From: Virgibacillus salexigens
Lineage (GTDB): Bacteria > Bacillota > Bacilli > Bacillales > Amphibacillaceae
Direction of reading: 5' to 3'
DNA: 64,000 nucleotides
Assembly: GCF_014905415.1 (NCBI RefSeq)
Contig: NZ_BNEO01000008.1
Coordinates: forward strand, 16,644-80,643
Position numbers and translations under genes: made by a program
Shown: positions 1-8,749 of the stretch, piece by piece
Position numbering within the stretch: position 1 is the stretch's first letter
Layout: each line of letters starts with the position of its first letter
The notes under the pieces: generated by a model
What the model saw: the letters and a program-made list of their open reading frames with translations, nothing else
What the model was told of the DNA's origin: nothing
Database searches by the model: none

Positions 1-163
1 CGAAACCAAAAGCGATAATCATCGAAATGGCGTTTCGGAAAAAAGTCTTTTGAACAGTTGGTACATCTCCAGATAGTTTTACAAAAGCTGCCATCATTGA
101 AAAGCCAAAGGCACTAAATAGTAATAAAATAATTCCTTTATTTCGATTGCTCAAATTACTCAT
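1..163 (-). CDS. EamA/DMT-family transporter, N-terminal part
   Basis: The gene is cut by the window edge; only the first 54 codons are present, read from an ATG at 161-163 with GGAGGA ten bases upstream (168-173). After a short polar start (MSNLSNRNKG) the chain runs into a hydrophobic helix and then AAFVKL, VQKTFFRN and a second hydrophobic stretch. This is the usual opening of 10-helix drug/metabolite transporters, where the KxFFRN-like segment links helices 1 and 2. Substrate unknown. The family call is by pattern only, and the missing C-terminal part would decide it. Confidence 0.6.
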   Translation of the reverse strand, partial: MSNLSNRNKGIILLLFSAFGFSMMAAFVKLSGDVPTVQKTFFRNAISMIIAFGF

Positions 164-335
164 GATGTCCTCCATAGTAAAGGTTGATATAAACAAACAT
201 ATTCTTACATAAACAAGTTAGCTTGTCTAATAAAAGGGGTTAGGCTATAGATGATTGAATAATTAAAATTATATGAAACCCAATCTCCTTCATTTCCGTA
301 ATTATAATAGGTTATCACGAAAGGGGATTGTAGAG

Positions 336-1316
336 ATGAAAATGTATGTAAAGTTGTCGATCCTGTTGTTGCTGATAGTCATAGGACTCATTGCATGTTC
401 AGGAAAAAATAATAAGGAAGACGATAAAAGCGATTCTTCTAATGAAGCAACCATTCCTCCAAAAGATCTCCCCGACGCTTTCTTAGCTGGAGATTTTGAA
501 AAAATTTATAATCAGACTAGCGAAGGTTTTCAATCACAATTGACTTTAAAGGGATTCGTTCAAACTACAGAAGCGTTCCATAAAGATATACGTAATTACT
601 CGCTTGTTTCAACGATGCCATTACAAGGAATGTCAGAATATTTATGGAGAAATACGAAAGGTAATAAAGGGTTGCGAGGAATTTTTGCTGAGGATCATAC
701 TATTGAAGGATTACAAGTAATGCCACTTACATCAAATAAGGATACAGATAATCAATATACCGAAAATACGTACCAGTTGCCAATGGAGGGAGAATGGCTT
801 GTTTTCTGGGGTGGAACCAATGAACTCGTCAACTATCATTATGCTACTGTATCACAACGATATGCATATGATTTAGTTATTCAACAAGAGGGTACAACGT
901 TTAAAGGGGATCCGACTAAAAATAAAAATTACCATGCCTTTGGCAAAAAAGCCGTTGCACCTTTTGATGGGGTCATTGTTTCCAGTGAAAATACGATTCC
1001 AGATAATACACCTACCATCGACACGAATACGGAACAACCATTAGGGAATCATGTGGTTATTGAGCATGAAAACAATGAATACAGTTTTATCGCACATCTT
1101 CAGGAAGGCAGTCTAATGGTGCAGGAAGGAGACGAAGTATTTTCTGGAGAGGTAGTTGGTTTGGTTGGTAACTCTGGTAATTCGAGTGAGCCACATATTC
1201 ATTATCATGTTGCAGACAATGAAGAGCTGCAAGAAGCAACGTCAATACGGATACGTTTAACCCAAGATAGGGAACCAATTCGAGGAGATATGACTGAAGG
1301 GTTTAATTTGGAGTAG
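336..1316 (+). CDS. M23-family metallopeptidase lipoprotein with DUF3887-like domain
   Basis: A 326-residue exported lipoprotein. The start at 336 is preferred because AAAGGGGA lies 8 bases upstream and the product opens with a lipoprotein signal ending in LIAC (Cys about 21). Residues 45-120 (LAGDFEKIYNQTSEGFQSQ) resemble the DUF3887 domain. The C-terminal half is an M23/LytM-type peptidase: H254 (FIAHL) and the HIHYH motif (H287, H289) are present. In the first metal motif Asp179 is present but the position four residues before it is Arg (RYAYD), where classical M23 enzymes have His. It may therefore be a degenerate, regulatory or altered endopeptidase acting on the cell wall. A single gene with no operon partner. 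Confidence 0.8.
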   Translation: MKMYVKLSILLLLIVIGLIACSGKNNKEDDKSDSSNEATIPPKDLPDAFLAGDFEKIYNQTSEGFQSQLTLKGFVQTTEAFHKDIRNYSLVSTMPLQGMSEYLWRNTKGNKGLRGIFAEDHTIEGLQVMPLTSNKDTDNQYTENTYQLPMEGEWLVFWGGTNELVNYHYATVSQRYAYDLVIQQEGTTFKGDPTKNKNYHAFGKKAVAPFDGVIVSSENTIPDNTPTIDTNTEQPLGNHVVIEHENNEYSFIAHLQEGSLMVQEGDEVFSGEVVGLVGNSGNSSEPHIHYHVADNEELQEATSIRIRLTQDREPIRGDMTEGFNLE

Positions 1317-1381
1317 GCAGACTTTAGTTAGGGGCAAAGTGTTAGAATTTAATTTTCCTTTCCGTCTCTTTACTACAAATA

Positions 1382-1567
1382 TTGGGGAAGAGTAAATGTG
1401 ATGTAATTACGTATCTGATAAGTATGGTTATGGTGACTATTAGCCTTATTGGTGCTATTTTATCTGCTAGGGAGGTATTTAAGGCGAAAGGCATCACATA
1501 TAAGATAACGTTCACGGTTTTCTTATTATCCACTATATTCAATTATATGATAGGAACAACTAAATGA
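1382..1567 (+). CDS. possible small two-helix membrane protein
   Basis: A 61-codon frame with a TTG start and no convincing ribosome site. It encodes two hydrophobic stretches (residues 9-29 and 42-56) separated by a basic loop (REVFKAKG). The hydrophobic pattern looks protein-like, but the missing initiation signal and absence of any recognised family leave open a remnant or chance frame. It lies between a lipoprotein gene and a STAS-like gene and shares no obvious role with either. Confidence 0.25.
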   Translation: MGKSKCDVITYLISMVMVTISLIGAILSAREVFKAKGITYKITFTVFLLSTIFNYMIGTTK

Positions 1568-1685
1568 TTAATTTTCATCCGCATGCAAAAAATGAATATG
1601 CTTTCCTTTAAGTTGTCTATGTTTGATGTCTTCGTTTTCTGGGAAAAAAATAGATACCAAGCTAGATTGAAGGAGAGATTCAAAA

Positions 1686-2039
1686 ATGATTAAAATGACT
1701 CCAGCAGAATTCGAGAATGCGATTGAAATTGAAATACAAGGAAAAGTGACAGAAGAAGATATTCATAACTTTGAAGAGTTCTTCTTATTAAAAAGACAGC
1801 ATCATGATAAAGTGAATATTCTAATGGTTTATAATGATTGGGAAGGGATTTCCTTGAAAGGATTACTGGAAGACTTAAAACTAATGAAATATACGCGCGA
1901 TATTAATAAGATAGCGGTAGTTAGTGATAAGAAATGGATCGAGAAGGGAGCGAAGTTAGAGGGACTGATCCCAAGTATTTCAATGGAACATTTTCTCCCG
2001 GAAAATAAAGCACAAGCGAATCGGTGGCTAGCCACTTAA
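1686..2039 (+). CDS. SpoIIAA-like STAS domain protein
   Basis: A 117-residue cytosolic protein with AAGGAGAG at 1670-1677 before the ATG. The pattern is that of SpoIIAA-like (STAS/SEC14-fold) single-domain proteins: an IEIEIQGKVTEED opening strand, a KVNILMVY core strand, a helix rich in Lys/Leu, DINKIAVVSDKKWIEKG, and a C-terminal ending in AxxWL. Members are about 115-125 residues and their role is largely unknown; a lipid- or partner-binding function is usually suggested. The gene is monocistronic and closed by a strong hairpin at 2046-2087. Confidence 0.75.
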   Translation: MIKMTPAEFENAIEIEIQGKVTEEDIHNFEEFFLLKRQHHDKVNILMVYNDWEGISLKGLLEDLKLMKYTRDINKIAVVSDKKWIEKGAKLEGLIPSISMEHFLPENKAQANRWLAT

Positions 2040-2045
2040 AATTTA

Positions 2046-2087
2046 AAAAGAGCTGATCGGTCAGGTGCTGCCGATCAGCTCTTTTTA
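2046..2087. terminator. bidirectional rho-independent terminator
   Basis: AAAAAGAGCTGATCGG and its exact complement CCGATCAGCTCTTTTT flank a 10-base loop. A-tract and T-tract make it usable from both sides, ending the STAS gene and the convergent HAD gene. Confidence 0.85.
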
Positions 2088-2168
2088 TCTTGCCAGTAAT
2101 CTATTTATTTCCAGTATACCTAACTTGTCACGCCGCCAAATTACGTCACGCCAAGCGGGGTATACTAG

Positions 2169-3044
2169 TTATTTCATCAAAGAGAAAATAAAATGGGCAA
2201 CGCCATTTTCTGTATTTGATAAGGTTACTTGTTGACAAGCCTCTTTAATTGCTTGTGGTGCATTTTCCATTGCTGCACTTTTGCCCGCGATACGTAACAT
2301 GGACAAGTCGTTGAAACTGTCGCCCACTGCAGCTGTGTCAGTTAGATTAAGTTGAAAATGGTTAGCAAGTAGTTCTAAAGCTTGCCCTTTGGATGCATGC
2401 TTATGTTCTAGTTCAAAATTATGATCAGCTGAAGAAACAATGGACATGTCCTCAAATTGTTTAAAATACTCCCTACCTTTTAATAATCTATCTTGAAAGA
2501 AGGAAAACACTAAAATGTTATAGATATTTATATCCTTATTTTCTAGTTCTTTATAAGTTGGAATAAAAGAAAAGCCAGTTTGACTAAATTGTTTGTTCGC
2601 AGCATCGGATAGTTGGTCAACATCTATATCTGGATTTGCACTTTTAATTCTATCCACTTCAATTGCCAGTAAATCTCTTCCGTTCTCTGGTGTGTAAATC
2701 GCGCTATTACTAAAAATTTCATAATAAAAGTTATGCTTTTCTAGCCAAGCTAGACTGTTTAACGCAACTTGTTTGTCGATTGGTACAGAATGAAATACTG
2801 CACCATCTGGCTGATGAATGGTTGCACCATTTGCACCAATAATCCATGGCCGGAAGTTTGTATGTTCAAAGAGCGTTTGAACATCAAATTGGGCACGCCC
2901 GGTAGCAATAACTACTTCACTGCCTTGAGACTGTGCGAATGAAATTGCCTCTAAATTTTTTTCGCTTATCTGCTGCTTTTCATTAAGTAGCGTGCCATCT
3001 AAGTCAATTGCGATTAATTTTGTCAATTTAGTCATTCCCTTCAT
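2169..3044 (-). CDS. Cof-type HAD-IIB family phosphatase
   Basis: A 291-residue haloacid dehalogenase-fold phosphatase of the Cof/YidA type. Motif I IAIDLDGTLL is at residues 11-20 (nucleophile Asp), VVIATGRAQ is motif II, the C2 cap fills the middle, and VGDSFNDLSML near residue 241 is motif IV. Such enzymes hydrolyse sugar phosphates and related phosphomonoesters; the substrate cannot be read from sequence. It begins 4 bases after the stop of the DeoR-family gene upstream, so the two form one operon, suggesting a sugar-phosphate substrate linked to that regulator. A second ATG three codons in (MTKLTK) is an alternative start. Confidence 0.85.
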   Translation of the reverse strand: MKGMTKLTKLIAIDLDGTLLNEKQQISEKNLEAISFAQSQGSEVVIATGRAQFDVQTLFEHTNFRPWIIGANGATIHQPDGAVFHSVPIDKQVALNSLAWLEKHNFYYEIFSNSAIYTPENGRDLLAIEVDRIKSANPDIDVDQLSDAANKQFSQTGFSFIPTYKELENKDINIYNILVFSFFQDRLLKGREYFKQFEDMSIVSSADHNFELEHKHASKGQALELLANHFQLNLTDTAAVGDSFNDLSMLRIAGKSAAMENAPQAIKEACQQVTLSNTENGVAHFIFSLMK

Positions 3045-3048
3045 CTTG

Positions 3049-3807
3049 TTAATTCGCAGTTAGTAATTCTACTTTATATTTAATTAATAAGTCTCGAAAC
3101 GATGGGGGCGGGATTTGATCGGTAATTAAAATATCAATGTCTTGTAAATCAGCAAACCGGTAAAAATCGGTAATTCCTAATTTGGTGCGATCGGCTAACA
3201 CAATCACCTGTTTTGCCTGTTCCATCATTTTTCTTTTAACAACACCGTCCTCCTCATGAGCAATGGTTAAACCATGTTCTGATATACCAACAACACCAAT
3301 AAAAACCTTATCAACAAGGTACTCGGATAGTTTATCAATAACCGTAGAACCATAGAGATACCGATGATCCTTTTCCAGTGTCCCTCCGAGTAGATGAATG
3401 TTTAATTTTGATTTGTTTGATAGCACTTCTGCTTGATTAATTGAATTTGTAATAATCGTACAGTTCAAATTCTCTAGCTGCTCGGCACAGGATTGTACGG
3501 TGGTTGATGCATCTAATATGACTCGATCACTGGGAAAAATTAATTTGGCAGCTGTTCTGCCAATCCTTTTTTTTTCTTCTGATACGAAGTTTAAGCGATT
3601 TGAATAACTCTTAATTTCGTCACGATAAGATGGAAGAATGGCACCACCTCGAGTACGTAAAATTGCTTTCTCTTCTTCCAAGCGGACGAGATCCCTTCTT
3701 GCAGTGTCTCTTGAAACATGAAATAAAGAGCATATTTGGTCTACAGAAATGCGATTATGCTGTTTAAGAAACTCGATTATCGAGACTAATCGTTCTTCCT
3801 GATACAA
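3049..3807 (-). CDS. DeoR/GlpR-family transcriptional regulator
   Basis: A 252-residue repressor. The TTG at 3805-3807 is chosen because AGGTGGTGAT (3812-3821) sits a few bases upstream and the product then begins YQEERL, the family opening. Residues 1-55 are a winged helix (ISVDQICSLFHVSRDTARRDLVRLEE), followed by the hinge RTRGGA and the sugar-phosphate sensor domain (ILDASTTVQSCAEQL, TIITNSI, LGGTL, VFIGVVGISEHGLT, ADRTKLG). It is cotranscribed with the HAD phosphatase, so its effector is probably a phosphorylated sugar that the phosphatase also handles. Confidence 0.88.
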   Translation of the reverse strand: MYQEERLVSIIEFLKQHNRISVDQICSLFHVSRDTARRDLVRLEEEKAILRTRGGAILPSYRDEIKSYSNRLNFVSEEKKRIGRTAAKLIFPSDRVILDASTTVQSCAEQLENLNCTIITNSINQAEVLSNKSKLNIHLLGGTLEKDHRYLYGSTVIDKLSEYLVDKVFIGVVGISEHGLTIAHEEDGVVKRKMMEQAKQVIVLADRTKLGITDFYRFADLQDIDILITDQIPPPSFRDLLIKYKVELLTAN

Positions 3808-3961
3808 GTAAATCACCACCTATCAGTCATTATACATTATTAATAAGTGTTTGTAATTATTTATAAGTAATTTTAAGTAAAACTAGGTGTTGGTTAGATA
3901 GGGAGGGGAAAAGGGAACAATCGTCGAATACTTAAGTGAGAAGGATTGTAAAGGAGGAGAA

Positions 3962-4270
3962 ATGTTGAGTAAATTTGGCTTAATTAATAAATTTACAGCT
4001 GTAGCCGGAAAAAGAGAGGTATTAGCAGAATACTTCATAGATGCTGCGAGTACAATGAAGGAATTAAACGAATGTATTTTATATGAGGTGGGTCTGTCTG
4101 AAGAGAATACCGAGGACATTTACGTATATGAAGTATGGATTAACAATAAAGCGCATCGTACTTCCCTGTCTATGGGAGCAACCCAAAAATTAATTCAAAA
4201 CGCAAAGCCTTACATTCATGAAATAGAGAGAATCACTACATTTAAGCCTGTTGGTGGAAAAGGTATATAG
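3962..4270 (+). CDS. putative quinol monooxygenase (ABM domain)
   Basis: A 102-residue single-domain protein of the antibiotic biosynthesis monooxygenase (ABM/YgiN) fold. The family pattern is visible: FTAVAGKREVLAEYF, LNECILYEVGLSEEN, IYVYEVWINNKAHRTSL and a C-terminal strand. ABM proteins are dimeric ferredoxin-like barrels that oxidise quinols or similar compounds, or degrade haem in the IsdG branch; the Asn and Trp expected of a haem oxygenase are not evident. AAAGGAGGAG precedes the ATG; a TTG one codon later is also possible. Confidence 0.75.
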   Translation: MLSKFGLINKFTAVAGKREVLAEYFIDAASTMKELNECILYEVGLSEENTEDIYVYEVWINNKAHRTSLSMGATQKLIQNAKPYIHEIERITTFKPVGGKGI

Positions 4271-4328
4271 GTACGTAAGAAGTAGAAGCTAAGCTTAGGT
4301 TACATATAATTCTTGGAATAGGGGGTCG

Positions 4329-4685
4329 ATGGAAATAAAATTAGTACCCATTTATCGGATTAAAACCTATGTGCCACCTGAATATTTACAAAAAGTGATG
4401 GAGGGTATTCTGCAGGTTGATTCGTTGCGTTACGGAAATTATCAACAAGTCATGTGGCATTCAAATGGTGGGGCAGAACAGTTCGCTCCATCTGAGGATG
4501 CAATACCGACACAAGGTGATATTGGTGCGACAACAAAGCTAACATCCATACGCTTAGAGTTTTCTATTCCTAGAGAACAACCATTACTAGTGAGTATAAT
4601 TGAAGAAGGGATCTATCCGAATCATCCCTGGGACGAACCTGTAATTCAAGTTGCAGAAGAGTTGGAAACGAGAAAATGGGAATAA
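4329..4685 (+). CDS. NIF3/YqfO C-terminal-like (CutA-fold) protein
   Basis: A 118-residue protein behind GGGGG and a 3-base spacer. It resembles the PII/CutA-like domain inserted in YqfO/NIF3 proteins: VPPEYLQKVMEGIL corresponds to the first helix, GNYQQVMWHSNGGAEQFAP to the glycine-rich strand, and HPWDEPVIQV to the usual HPYEEPAYD signature. Here it stands alone rather than inside a NIF3 enzyme. The role is unknown; metal or ligand binding is plausible from the fold. Downstream of the ABM gene by 58 bases, possibly cotranscribed, and followed by a hairpin at 4804. Confidence 0.65.
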   Translation: MEIKLVPIYRIKTYVPPEYLQKVMEGILQVDSLRYGNYQQVMWHSNGGAEQFAPSEDAIPTQGDIGATTKLTSIRLEFSIPREQPLLVSIIEEGIYPNHPWDEPVIQVAEELETRKWE

Positions 4686-4803
4686 GCGTCAGTTGGAATC
4701 ATTTTGCATGCAGGGGAGGTTTCAGCATCCTTTGATTCTGTTGATATTTACACACATATTATTCCAATGTAACTACTTTATCTACGTACTGAAGTAGAGG
4801 AAT

Positions 4804-4833
4804 GACACCTATGAAAATAGGTGTCACTTTTAG
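4804..4833 (+). terminator. rho-independent terminator
   Basis: GACACCTAT and ATAGGTGTC form a 9-bp stem around GAAA, followed by ACTTTTAG. It ends the ABM/CutA-like unit before the BCCT gene. Confidence 0.7.
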
Positions 4834-4916
4834 TTAAAGCAACTTTCAATTACGTTTACAATGATTTTTAACGTGGTATTACAAAAAATGTATTAATCAT
4901 CTTGGAGGTAATTGAT

Positions 4917-6482
4917 GTGAATGAAACAGGAAAAGAATCGAGAAAACGAAAACTAATTGATCACAAGATTTTTGCCCCTGCACTTATTATTATTATTGCA
5001 ATCAGCATTCCATTATCCATGTATGAAGACGAATCGCTGCAATTATTAAATACTATTTTTGATAAACTTGTAGACGTATTTAGTTGGGGATATCTCTGGT
5101 ATGGGCTTATTTTACTAGGAGCTGGACTCTACCTTTCATTTTCAAAATATGGAAAAGTTGTATTAGGTGATCCTACGGAAAAACCACGGTTTACTTTGTT
5201 TGAATATGCTTCTATTTTAATTGCGATGGGATTAGGATCCACCATTATGCGTACAGGCATAATTCAATGGGCAAATGTTGCAGTTGATCCACCTTTTGGT
5301 GTAGAACCGCAATCGACAGAAGCATTATTATGGGGGAATTCGTATAGTATGTTTCTGTGGAGTTTCCAAGTATTTGCTGTTTTTGTTATGGCTGCTCCAG
5401 CAATGGGGTATATTTTGCACGTGAAAAAACGTCCACTTATGCGTATCTCTGAAGCATGTCGTTCCATCTTTGGCGATCGCTTTACAGATGGTCTAGGTGG
5501 AAAAATTTTAGATATTATTTTTCTCATTAGTATTTTAGCAGGAGCAGCAGTGACCTTAGGATTGGGTGCGCCTATTGTGACATATAATCTGGCTGAATTA
5601 TTAAATGTCGAATTAACTTTCGGATTAACCTTGATTGTGACCATTGTATGGGTATTTTTATTTTCAATAAGTGCCTATTTAGGAATAGAGCGTGGAATAA
5701 AACGATTAAGTACATTGAATATGTATCTAGCTGGGGCATTTGCTTTATTTATTATGTTTGTAGGTCCAGGAGTTTTTATTCTTAATTACTTTACAGACAG
5801 TGTTGGTTTTTTATTATCGCATTATATTGATATGTCATTTCATACAAATGCTTTAAATCCTGGGGAATCCTCCCATATTGAAAGTCATACTATATTCTGG
5901 TTTGCTTATAATGCGACATGGGCAATGTTGCATAGTGTTTTTGCAGCAAAAATCTCTCGTGGTAGAACGATTAAAGAGATGATTTTAACATACCTTATGG
6001 CACCAACATGTATTTCTTGGATTGCGACTGGTGTTCTTGGTGGTCTTGGTATACACAGCTATCAATCGGGTGAAGTGCCGGTGTTAGATATCGTCTCTAA
6101 TCAAGGTGCAATGACAGCGATCCCGGCAATTTTAACATCATTGCCATTATCGAATATTATTCTAGTGTTGTTTATTGTCATCGCAATGATTTTCTTAACC
6201 ACAACACTAGATTCAACTACTTATACGATTGCTTCCTATGCGGGTACTGAAAATATGAGTAAAGCAGAGCCATCAAAGCATCTTCGGATTATTGTAGCTG
6301 CGGTAATCGCTGTGTTATCACTTATTTTAATGAGAATCGGTGGTTTAGCACCATTAGAAGTCGTCTCAGGTTTGATGGGAATACCGATAATTGCAATTCA
6401 GTTACTAACCATTTATGCAGCTAAAAAAATGATCGATGAAGATAAAGCTTGGCAAACAAATGTGAGAGCAAAGAATAAGTAA
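4917..6482 (+). CDS. BCCT-family transporter (divergent)
   Basis: A 521-residue, 12-helix secondary carrier of the betaine/choline/carnitine family. GTG at 4917 is preferred: GGAGGT ends 7 bases before it, whereas the earlier TTG at 4902 overlaps that ribosome site. KISRGRTIKEM after helix 8 is the BCCT hallmark. The preceding aromatic box, FYWAWWISW in typical betaine carriers, reads WFAYNATW here, so most of the tryptophans forming the trimethylammonium pocket are absent. Substrate specificity is therefore uncertain; it may carry an uncharged or different zwitterionic solute. It stands alone. Confidence 0.85.
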   Translation: MNETGKESRKRKLIDHKIFAPALIIIIAISIPLSMYEDESLQLLNTIFDKLVDVFSWGYLWYGLILLGAGLYLSFSKYGKVVLGDPTEKPRFTLFEYASILIAMGLGSTIMRTGIIQWANVAVDPPFGVEPQSTEALLWGNSYSMFLWSFQVFAVFVMAAPAMGYILHVKKRPLMRISEACRSIFGDRFTDGLGGKILDIIFLISILAGAAVTLGLGAPIVTYNLAELLNVELTFGLTLIVTIVWVFLFSISAYLGIERGIKRLSTLNMYLAGAFALFIMFVGPGVFILNYFTDSVGFLLSHYIDMSFHTNALNPGESSHIESHTIFWFAYNATWAMLHSVFAAKISRGRTIKEMILTYLMAPTCISWIATGVLGGLGIHSYQSGEVPVLDIVSNQGAMTAIPAILTSLPLSNIILVLFIVIAMIFLTTTLDSTTYTIASYAGTENMSKAEPSKHLRIIVAAVIAVLSLILMRIGGLAPLEVVSGLMGIPIIAIQLLTIYAAKKMIDEDKAWQTNVRAKNK

Positions 6483-6694
6483 TAAAAACTTCTCGTTGGT
6501 GGGACGATACTGCCAAATGAGGATTAGTCTTTCTGAATGTGCTCGTTTCAGTAGAATTCTGCTTATTAGCATACAGATGAGGTCACGCTATTATAATCGT
6601 TTTATTAGTATCGTATTATTGGTATACTCTAAGTGACAAGCTAGAAAAAATGGTAAAGTAAAGAATTCACTTATAAAAGGAGAGTGTGCTCATA

Positions 6695-7129
6695 TTGGTT
6701 GGCGTAGAAATTGATATGGTTGTTAAAGATAGTTTAAAAGCATTGGAATTATACGAAAAGATATTTGACATTGAACGTGTTGAGGTTTCAGATTTACCCA
6801 AAGGTGAAAACGAAGTAATTTTTAGCCTTTACGGTGTACGCTTTCACATGTTGGATGAAAATGCTGAATTTCAATTGATTGCACCAACCCAAGATGACCC
6901 AAAAACAATTTGGTTCAATGTCTCTGTCCCTGACATCAATGAAACGTATACAAAGGCAATAGATTTGGAGTGCACGGAGATACAACCGGTCACGGAGCTA
7001 CCTGACTACGGAGTATCAAATGCAATATTTATGGATGCTTTTGGATATGTATGGATGCTTCACCAAATCCATAAAGTAGTGAGTCATGAAGAACGTATAA
7101 GACTCTGGGAGGAAAAAAGGGGTCGTTAA
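6695..7129 (+). CDS. VOC-family (glyoxalase/dioxygenase-fold) protein
   Basis: A 144-residue protein of the vicinal oxygen chelate fold: IDMVVKDSLKALELYEKIF starts module 1 and IFMDAFGYVWMLHQI closes module 2, with a central NVSVPDIN strand. The ending resembles PhnB/YcgJ-like VOC proteins. Metal ligands are not clear; the usual first His is replaced in VEIDMVV. TTG at 6695 is chosen over GTG at 6686 because AAAAGGAGAG (6675-6684) is too close to the GTG; the start is uncertain by three codons. Reaction unknown. Confidence 0.75.
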   Translation: MVGVEIDMVVKDSLKALELYEKIFDIERVEVSDLPKGENEVIFSLYGVRFHMLDENAEFQLIAPTQDDPKTIWFNVSVPDINETYTKAIDLECTEIQPVTELPDYGVSNAIFMDAFGYVWMLHQIHKVVSHEERIRLWEEKRGR

Positions 7130-7190
7130 TATTGGGATGATAGAATAAAAAATTGGTTCTTCAGACAATGGGTGCAAATATCACTATACA

Positions 7191-7230
7191 AGAATAGAAC
7201 TTCCAATTTTATGGAAGTTCTATTCTTTGC
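7191..7230. terminator. convergent hairpin terminator
   Basis: A perfect 15-bp stem, AGAATAGAACTTCCA with TGGAAGTTCTATTCT, around a 6-base loop. It lies between two convergent genes and can serve both, though the T-tract (TTTGC) is short. Confidence 0.6.
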
Positions 7231-7341
7231 GTAAAATAACTATAACCTTAACAGGATCTAACTATTCATAAAGCCTATTCCCGAAGGAGTGAGTTTTTCA
7301 TCAACTTAATCGGTTTATAAAGAATAAGAGGTATAGAAGTT

Positions 7342-7806
7342 CTACTCTTTCTCTTTATCCGCTAATCGTACAAATCCTTCTTGTTGTAAGTAATCTGCAG
7401 CGCTTCTGTATGTCTCAAACGTTCCATCAAGCATATCACCAGCATACACATTCCACAAATCAAAGTCATGTACCAAGGAAAGAGTTTGTTCTTCTCTATT
7501 TACCCATGTTTCTGTAAACGGTTCGGCTTCCGAAAGTGAATCAATCGATTGTTGGATAATATGACGCAGTTCCTGTTCGCTGAAATTACGAATATTAACC
7601 ATCCCTTTAGCGTCCATTGGATATTCTTCACTAATCATTCCTGCATAAACAAACCCATTTCCATTTGGATGTAGACGATAGACAACAATCTGCTTATCCA
7701 TCACACTCCCTTCATAATGAAAATTCACTCGACCAAGCGACACATGATGACGTGTTAACGCAGGAAAAGATTCAATAATTTTTAGTTTTTCTTCAAATGT
7801 AAGCAT
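7342..7806 (-). CDS. conserved hypothetical protein
   Basis: A 154-residue soluble protein with an ideal start (GGAGGTAAC directly before ATG). I do not recognise a family. It is acidic, with an N-terminal helix (TFEEKLKIIESF), alternating strands (VNFHYEGSV, QIVVYRLHPNGNGFVYAG), a charged helix (SEQELRHIIQQSIDSL) and a C-terminal segment with GTFETYRSAADYLQQEGF. No signal or membrane helix. It is monocistronic, with terminator-like pairing downstream at 7191. Confidence 0.6.
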   Translation of the reverse strand: MLTFEEKLKIIESFPALTRHHVSLGRVNFHYEGSVMDKQIVVYRLHPNGNGFVYAGMISEEYPMDAKGMVNIRNFSEQELRHIIQQSIDSLSEAEPFTETWVNREEQTLSLVHDFDLWNVYAGDMLDGTFETYRSAADYLQQEGFVRLADKEKE

Positions 7807-7910
7807 GTTACCTCCAACGACTTGTTATTGTTCAATTTTTCATTATAGCATGTAGCAGGTCTGAAAGACGAGAGAAAGCTAATTCTCAAGTACAAAACGT
7901 TATGTTCGTA

Positions 7911-8691
7911 TTAAGGTTCAAATGTGATTCTCACCTCACCTATATTGGTGAAAATGGCATTATAAGTTCCTATTTCTACAGGTACGGGTGAAATAAACGT
8001 CCCAGAGGAAATTACCATTCCTTTTTTTAAGTAAACATTACGTTGAGCAAGTTTGCTTGTTAACCAGGCAACAGAGGAAGCTGGATTGCTAAGCACTGTC
8101 GCAGAAAGACCTTCATTTATTTTTTTCCCATTATGGTATAGATCCATATGTATGGTTCCTAACCTGTCAAAGTTAGGCGTATCAATAGGGGATGATAGAA
8201 CAACATGACCTGTAACACCATTATCGCAAAGCAGATCAGTAAGATTAAAGTTTGGAAACCAATTTTTATATCGAGAATCAGGAATTTCCAGGCCAGCAGC
8301 AATGGTGCTATTTGCTATAATTTCATCTTCTTGAGCACCAAGTGATAAGTCATTCGTAAGTACAAACATTAATTCAGGTTCCACAAGCGGCTCATTCATT
8401 TCCGCAAGTGAAAGCTTTGATGCATGATGGAGAAGATTAGTGCTTGTTAATGTACCATAAGCTGGTTCGTGCGTATCTGCCAAAGCTTGTGTTTCTGGAC
8501 TAGTCATACTTATTTTTATAACCTGCAATTTGCTCATTAAATAGTTTACATTTTTTTAGGATCAATTGATCTTGAACATCATAAGCTAAATTTTCATCCA
8601 AGGTATGATTGTTTCTAATAAAATCGATTGGAATCCTAGATTCATATGCTTGTAGTATCTTCTCGGCAACTAATTCTATATTTTTTGACAA
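7911..8691 (-). pseudogene. 2-keto-4-pentenoate hydratase family, frameshifted
   Basis: Two overlapping frames together give one ~260-residue hydratase of the 2-oxopent-4-enoate hydratase/fumarylacetoacetase fold. The N-terminal part starts at TTG 8689-8691 behind AAAGGAAGTG and runs to EQIAGYK; the C-terminal part resumes with ISMTSPETQALA, a contiguous family signature. Removing one A from the A5 run (T5 at 8513-8517 on the plus strand) restores a single frame. Downstream motifs EPELMFVL, GLEIPDSRY and LSNPASSVAWL are intact, so the lesion is recent, a sequencing error, or tolerated. The enzyme would hydrate a dienol in aromatic meta-cleavage pathways; no partner genes are nearby. Confidence 0.8.
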
Positions 8692-8749
8692 TCCAAACAC
8701 TTCCTTTGTTATGAAATAGCAGTAGTAGTTTTTAAATATAACATACATA

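Noticed and set aside
5264..5644. 126-codon minus-strand frame opposite the BCCT gene
   Set aside because: It is a shadow of a well-supported gene, with low-complexity composition and no start signal.
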